From Ilex aquifolium (lineage: Eukaryota; Streptophyta; Magnoliopsida; Aquifoliales; Aquifoliaceae), in the NCBI GenBank assembly GCA_951799425.1, contig OX637410.1, forward strand, positions 7,812,001-7,876,000: a stretch of 64,000 nt of DNA. Reading direction: 5' to 3'. A model generated the notes under the pieces. The model was given only the letters and a program-made list of their open reading frames with translations, was not told the DNA's origin and searched no databases. Position numbers and translations under genes: made by a program. Positions 58,189 through 64,000 of this stretch are shown here, in pieces. Every line of letters begins with the position of its first letter. Position 1 is the stretch's first letter.

Positions 58189-60558
58189 TGTGACGCCCCA
58201 AAATCCGGGGGTCTGTTGATTACCCATCAACCTGCGGAATACCCGTTGATACCGAATAACTCGATATCTCGCCGTTATGCCCCATTTATCGGGGTCCATA
58301 ATTGAACAAAAATCGGGCAGAGTCTCATTTGTACGGGGAGCTCTACCCAAAACTCAACCTGTGCAACATATATATACAAATGACCCATCCGAGGCACAAT
58401 ATAAAGCAATGACCGCACCGGGTCCATTTATAAGTAAACATTGCCACACCGGGTCCAACTATCCATACTTATATCAAAACATGCAAGGTTATTTTAACAA
58501 TAGTCATATAAGTTCTATTACAATTCTTTGCAAAAGATTACATGCCCAAAACAAAATTTTCACAAGTGTTTTACATTAATACAAAATAAAGCCACATTCG
58601 GCTTTCTTCAAACATGAGGGTCCAAATTGGAGCCATCCGCCGATGTATTTCCCCCACCTGAAATGTTTTCCCGTATAGGGTGAGCAACGCCCAGTAGAGT
58701 AATTTCTTACAGAGGCTACTTCCCACCTACGTGCACATAGAATGTTCACATTCAACATTTCGTATTCACATCAACATTCCAAGTAAGAATATGCAACTCT
58801 ATATTGGAATCTACCATGCCATGCTATGAAATGAGATGGGACTCCCTCATGCACCTTTAACCCGAGTCATCACCGACTCCCCCAACACAATGTCATGTCA
58901 ATGTGTAGTAACCCCATCAACTGATGGAAAATACATCAAATGACCGTTTGAATTGAAATCATGTGTTTACAAAATCAAGTCATTGTTGGATGTCACCCAT
59001 TGAATGAATGTTTATGTACATCAAAATCTTGTGTCTTGTTGGGCAACGGATTTTGGATTTTATACCGCCGGTTCCGTACACCATACTACACTTTTTCAGA
59101 ATTTCACCACAGGGGAATGTATAACCAAGTCGCCGGGTCTTGCACCCGAGGGGGGGATCTACCCCTTCTTGCTATATCCGACACAAGTTTTTCTTTCTTT
59201 CATGTAACCATGAGACTCAGTCGAATTTTCAACCCAACTTTCCCGAGCCCACCCATCAATCACCAAGAATGGTGTTTGATTAACCATGCATACACACACC
59301 CACACTCATGACTCATGCCCATGAATGTGATGTCAATTCTATGTCCATATTGCAATGCATGCCAAATGAACAATGTCTACATATCAATGTATACCATGGC
59401 AATTTATATCATATGAATATAATCACCATAATCCGTTACAAGGTCAATATATTCAAGAGAATATATCAACACTTCATCAACATGTTATCACATAATACAT
59501 GCTAATATCACATTTCATTCACAAGGCACATAAGAAAAAACACAAGGCACATACCCACATGATACCAATCTCCAAGGGATTACATAGACACTTCCATATA
59601 TCAAATCAAGCCAAGACTTAATATAGACCATTTCAAATAATAAAATAAAAATCAGAATATATGATTTTTACATTTCCAATTATCGAAACATCCTAGAAAT
59701 CACAACCTAGCAATTTCTAACTACCAATTCACACTAGAATTGATCCTACCCATTTCCATAACACCAACCATAATGGAAAAATGTTAGAAATGTCCAAAAC
59801 AGCCCACATAAGCCCTATGGACACCTTAGGTTAGAAATAGACCCGAGTAGGAGGAAACCCTACCTCTTCAAGCGTAAAGAAGTTGCATGAAGCCTCAAGA
59901 ACAAGATTCAAGCCCAAAGCTTTGATTTCCCCAAAATCCACCCTTTGGATCTTCGGTGAAATCCTTCGTTCATGGTATGTAAGCGTAACCCTCGTCGCGT
60001 AGGTGAACTTTAACTCTTGGTCCGACGAAATTCGACCGACGGAACTTCCGGAATCGGAGCGGGAAGCTTGAAGAATTTTTTTTTTTCTCTTTGATCTTGG
60101 TCGGCTGCTTACAGCTAAGGAGGAGATATTTCTTCTCCAAAAAGCTGATTTTAAGAGGATATTTATAGGCGTAAATGAGCGGTCCACATTGCACCGCATA
60201 TTTTCGACTTCGGGTCCTTTTTTCGTCCCGAAATGATTCATTATATCTCGGATTAAGTCCAAATAAATTTTATTGGAACTTTAACTTAATTTTAAGGAAA
60301 TTTTTAAAAATACATTTTTTTGGGGACCTTTAAAATGTCATTCGCCACGCAGTCGCCTCGAACGACGTGTAAAAAATCTGACTATCTCCGAATTCGACGA
60401 AATTAGACAGGGTGACTAGATTTCGCGATATAAATCCAACAGTGAACTCTGTTTCCTCATCTGAGATCTAGATCATGAGCATTTCAAATAAGCATTTGGA
60501 TGGCAAATGACCATTTTGCCCTTATTCACAAAAAGTTCAAATTTGCTCGGGTTTTACA
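58189..60558 (-). repeat. 5' LTR of the minus-strand Tekay element, 2,370 bp
   Basis: Minus strand: TGTAAAACCCG at 60558 to ..GGGGCGTCACA at 58189. TATA-like 'tataaatatcc' (minus strand) near 60160. It has the same length as the solo LTR at 14582-16951. Confidence 0.95.
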
Positions 60559-60563
60559 CCCAC

Positions 60564-62182
60564 TCATCCAATAAATGATATGCATTTGGGTTACAATTTT
60601 TTGGGTTCCATTTGGGTTGTGTAACTGTTTACACCCAAAAATAGCGAGATCAAAGAGTGACATGTGGAAGGGATTCGACAGTTACAAGCGAGTCTGTGAG
60701 AGTCCACGATTGATAGAACGGTTAAAAGAGTAGGACTTTTAGAATCCAGAAAAATGAGAAAACGTGGCATTATGTGTTGCCAATTGGAAACGGTTCAACA
60801 AGCATTCACGTATCTCAAGGGACAATGCCATAATCTTAAGTAATGACCAAAAAAGATGGATCGACGATTGAGAGTTATCTCTATAAATAGCCGAAGCCAT
60901 ACCATTGAAAAACGATCCCCACGATCAATCACAAAAACTCTACACAAATCCAACCTACCATTTTTACTTGTTTCTTGATTTCGAGCAATTTTACTTTCTT
61001 GTAGTACATCACTTTGGTGATATTTTACTGCTTTCAGTGTACTTGATGCTTTTCTTTCTTGCTGCTTTTCTCACAGTGTCGTTCATAAGTGTTTATTTGT
61101 TGAAAGTCCTCGAGCTCCAAGGCATAGAAAATAACCTAGATGTAACCTTACACCTCGCTATATTCACCTGAATAGTCACAATTTTAGAACCCTAGGTCAA
61201 TGCAAGTCGGTAAGGTCGTACGTGTTTAGATTTTAAGTTCACATGGACTTTGGCACGCCCATAATCCAAAAACACACCGAACAGTAGCATTACTCTTCGT
61301 TGAGTATGGTTTCATAATCACATGGAGTGAGAGAGAGAGATAGAGAGATAGCATACAATTATAGGAGATTGGAGAAGGGAGAGAGATAGAAGATCGAGTG
61401 ACTGGTGTCTTGGTGGCTGAGACAGAGAGTGTTTTTTTTGTTCACCTGTTATGGGTGTTCCGGCCAGTTTATGCGCACCTCAACTAATCTCCTTCCCGAT
61501 CTAGTCAAAGGCATGTCATCCACGTCGTGACTAGTGTATTTATGAGAGCAATTTTGGGCCTAAATAAAGTTTTCATTGGACAAATTTAGAAATGCCCGTG
61601 TTTATGAAAATGGTTCGGCTTGATTGTTTCTTCCGAAAATTGGCTGGTTTTGATGGTTCATTGGCGGTTCAATTGCAAAGGCGATCTAAGAATCGTACTG
61701 GACAAGTTTAGGATCTAGGTCATCAGTTCACCAATTTGACCGTCGGTCATGTCCGATTCCGATAACACTGATTTTAGCCATTAATCTTTGATTTAGTTGT
61801 GATTATTCATTGTAAAAGTAATAAGATAAAATAAAAAAATTATGTGTCATATTTCAATTGGACCAAAAAATATACGATATAAAAAAATTATTTTCGATAC
61901 TGTGATATATCCCTAATAATATCCCTAATTTCGAGTTCTTCATGTTGTAGCTTTCACCTATCCTAGAAGGGTGGGTTTTATTTTCTCCTAGCAGGTATTC
62001 CCCTCATGGCAAGACCCTCAGTGCTTTGTCGTGATCGAATGAACTACTTGCTAGTGTCTGTCAAGTGTCCCAAGTGTCAAGTGTCAAGTGTCCTAAAGAA
62101 TATTTGTAGCTAGGGTCTTGCTATGGTACCGACTACCCACTTTTCTGTATGGTATCGAAAAAATAAAATATACCGTAGATGT
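60564..62182. other. Unassigned DNA with an LTR-like promoter segment
   Basis: No gene recognised. A good TATA box (CTCTATAAATAGCC) at about 60880-60893 is followed by a C/A-rich leader-like stretch, and an 88-codon frame with hydrophobic segments (60905-61171) starts just after it. This could be an LTR remnant or chance. A GA-rich run lies near 61326-61350, and a short CAAGTGT repeat at about 62057-62095. Confidence 0.4.
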
Positions 62183-62500
62183 GTAATGAAGAACTTCCAA
62201 CAGTCGATCAAGTCTATCACTTTTTACCGGCTACCCACTGAGCCTTACAAATTCCTTAAAAAAAATAAAAAAAACTCAGACGAAGAAGAAGGAGATTTAA
62301 GAAGATGGAGTTGCAGAGTTGTTTTTATCCGTATGAATGTAATGAAGAACTTCCAACCGTTGATCAAGTCTATCACTTTTTACGGGCTACTGCTGAGCCT
62401 TACAAATTCATAAAAAAAATTAAAAAAATTTTAAAAAAACTCAAACGAAGAAGAAGGAGAAAGAAGATGATGGAGTTGCATAATTGTTTTTATCCCTATG
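62183..62500. repeat. Tandem duplication, period about 156 bp
   Basis: Copy 1 at 62183-62338 and copy 2 at 62339 to about 62500 both start GTAATGAAGAACTTCCAAC and contain 'gatcaagtctatcacttttta', 'gagccttacaaatt', an A-rich run, 'cgaagaagaaggag' and 'gttgtttttatcc'. They diverge mainly in the A-rich part. Frames through it encode Lys/Arg-rich peptides, probably not real. Confidence 0.85.
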
Positions 62501-62624
62501 AACCCTTCAAGAGATTATAAAACCATCATCATTTTTTACGGTTCAGATTATAGTAAGCTTATATTTAATAAAAATTAAATACACTTAAAACTTTTTTTAG
62601 AATAAAATTAGAGTAGTAAGGTGT

Positions 62625-63542
62625 TGGTTAAGATTACCATTTTTTTGGTTAAGAGTACCATTTTTTTTTGTTAACATTACCATTCTTTTGATTAAGATTA
62701 CCACTTTTTTTTGTTAAAATTACGCTGTTGAGGTAAGAGTACCACTTTTTTGGTTAACATTACAATTTTTTTGGTTAAGATTACTACTTTTTTGGTTAAC
62801 ATTACCACTTTTTTGGTTAAGAGTACCACTTTTTTGGTTAACATTATCACTTTTCAAGTTAACATTACCATTTATTAGGCTAATATTATCACTTTTTTAG
62901 TTAAGATTACATTTTTTTGGGTTAAGAGTACCACTTTTTTTGTTAACATTGCTATTCTATTGATTAAGATTACCACTTTTTTTGTTAACATTACATTGTT
63001 GGGGTAAGAGTACCATTTTTCTGGTTAAAATTACCATTTTTTGGTTAAGATTACCACTTTTTTAGTTTAGAGTACCACTTTTTTGGTTAATATTACCACT
63101 TTTTTTGTTAACATTACCATTGATTAGGTTAACATTACCACTCTTTTGGTTAAGATTACACTTTTTTTTGGTTAAGAGCACAACTTTTTTGGTTAACTTT
63201 ACCATCTTTTTGGTTAAGATTACACTATTGGGGGTAAGAGTACCATTTTTTTGGTTAAGATTACCACTTTTTTTGTTAACATTACCATTTATTAGGTTAA
63301 CATTACCACTCTTTTGGTTAAGATTACACTATTCAGGTAAGAGTACCATTTTTTTGGTCAATATTACCATTTTTGGGTTAAGATTACACTTTTTTTGTTA
63401 AGAGTACCATTTTTTTGGTTAAGATTACAACTTTTTTGGTTAACATTACTATTTATTAGGTTATCATTACCACTCTTTTGATTAAGATTAGACTTTTTTT
63501 GGTTAAGAGTACCACCTAAAAATTACCATTCTTTTGGTTAAG
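62625..63542. repeat. T-rich minisatellite, about 22-bp unit, some 40 copies
   Basis: The unit is close to TTTTTTGGTTAA followed by GATTACCACT, CATTACCACT or GAGTACCACT. Variants alternate in blocks, with occasional TATTAGGTTAA units. An Athila-type LTR begins immediately after it, at 63543. The 98-codon frame at 63105-63401 is only translated repeat. Confidence 0.92.
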
Positions 63543-64000
63543 TGATTAGCACAAAATATTGCATATATTGTAAGTTGTTATACCCTTTTATACTTGCTTT
63601 TGTTGTGAATTTGGGGAGAAATGTATTTAATCTACCTTTTAATGAAGTTTTGTGTGAATGTAGGTGAAGAGTTGTAAATGGCTTAACTTAAGCCCCCATC
63701 GTAGTGCTTAAAGACAATGGAGATGAGGGGGTGGCTTAAAGGGAGGCTTGGAAGGTGAAGAAATTAAGAAAAATGCAAATCTAGTGAAAACCTTCCGGAA
63801 GGTTTGGTCATAAACTTTCCGGAAGGTTTGTACATTATACTGCCTCTGCCCCTGTCAAACCTTCCGGAAGGTTTTGCCTACAGGAATAAACCTTCCAGAA
63901 TGTTTGCATCGACTTTTCGGAATGTTTTGCTCACTGGACTGCCTTTTCCCTTGCTCCTGCATAAACCTTGCGGAAGGTTTGCATCGACCTTCCGGAAAGT
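63543..64000 (+). repeat. Start of an Athila-type LTR, cut by the window end
   Basis: It begins TGATTAGCACAAAA, like copies A, B and C, in plus orientation, inserted in the minisatellite (preceding 5 bp TTAAG). The palindrome array starts about 245 bp in. Confidence 0.82.
63788..64000. repeat. CCGG-palindrome array (AACCTTCCGGAAGGTT) in the last LTR
   Basis: Several AACCTTCCGGAAGGTT units and variants, with the spacer CTCACTGGACTG near 63930. The arms match the Tekay LTR array (35107-35503), although this LTR is Athila-type. Confidence 0.88.

Larger units (their letters stand above)
50769..60558 (-). mobile_element. Full-length but mutated Tekay chromovirus, 9,790 bp
   Basis: Perfect TSDs CCCAC (50764-50768 and 60559-60563). 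Minus-strand order: 5' LTR 58189-60558, PBS 58174-58185, gag-pol 53236-57857 with several stops, polypurine tract 53142-53160, 3' LTR 50769-53141. The LTRs differ at several percent of positions over the first ~360 bp read by eye, so it is much older than 33113-43352. Its LTRs lack the dense palindrome array. Confidence 0.96.

Noticed and set aside
60905..61171. Small membrane-protein gene
   Set aside because: No family recognised, no conserved context; kept only as a low-interest observation.
63105..63401. 98-codon ORF with hydrophobic repeats
   Set aside because: It is translated minisatellite; apparent membrane segments follow from T-rich units.

Overview
This window is plant nuclear DNA, almost certainly from an angiosperm (probably a eudicot). 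It consists almost entirely of LTR retrotransposons in several stages of decay, as in pericentromeric or other gene-poor heterochromatin. I see no convincing host gene, rRNA, tRNA or CRISPR array. The evidence is: Ty3/gypsy polyproteins with chromodomains, primer-binding sites matching plant initiator-Met tRNA (TGGTATCAGAGC) or of the TGGCGCCGTTGCC type, polypurine tracts, and paired or solo LTRs with exact 5-bp target-site duplications (TSDs).

Layout. 1-4980: a decayed Tekay-like chromovirus pol and its truncated 3' LTR. 4989-11522: a minus-strand Athila-type element (gag start, PBS, LTR, PPT, a 454-aa 3' ORF of the plant 'putative transposon protein' kind, and an integrase tail). 11523-19898: a plus-strand Athila-type element inserted in that integrase gene, itself split by a Tekay-type solo LTR (14582-16951, TSD ACCTT). 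19899-22225: two Athila-type LTR fragments head to head. 22227-27755: a second minus-strand Athila-type copy whose leader carries a copia-like solo LTR (22420-26008, TSD CAAGG), which in turn carries a chromovirus solo LTR (22518-24462, TSD ACCTT). 29339-30249: a 911-bp solo LTR (TSD GAACT). 30606-48567: a non-autonomous chromovirus (TSD AAAAG) whose gag is split by a complete, very young Tekay element (33113-43352, TSD GTGGA) with one intact 1,541-codon gag-pol ORF. 50769-60558: a complete but mutated minus-strand Tekay element (TSD CCCAC). 60564-63542: non-coding DNA ending in a T-rich minisatellite. 63543-64000: the start of another Athila-type LTR cut by the window edge.

How the parts work together: the only coding unit that looks functional is the gag-pol of 33113-43352. 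It has an LTR promoter, tRNA primer site, nucleocapsid knuckle, protease, reverse transcriptase, RNase H, integrase with a D,D35E triad, and a chromodomain. It could in principle mobilise non-autonomous relatives such as its host element 30606-48567.

The most unusual feature is a short-unit array found in LTRs of several families. It consists of perfect palindromes centred on CCGG, separated by a spacer containing CACTGGA or CTACTGGA. The palindrome arms differ between families (CTTCCGGAAG, CTACCGGTAG, GTACCGGTAC, GCGTCCGGACGC) but remain self-complementary. The array occupies the U3 region in Athila-type and one chromovirus family, the 3' part of the LTR in Tekay elements, and a second, internal site upstream of the Athila 3' ORF. 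All coordinates and comparisons were read by eye; no database search was run.
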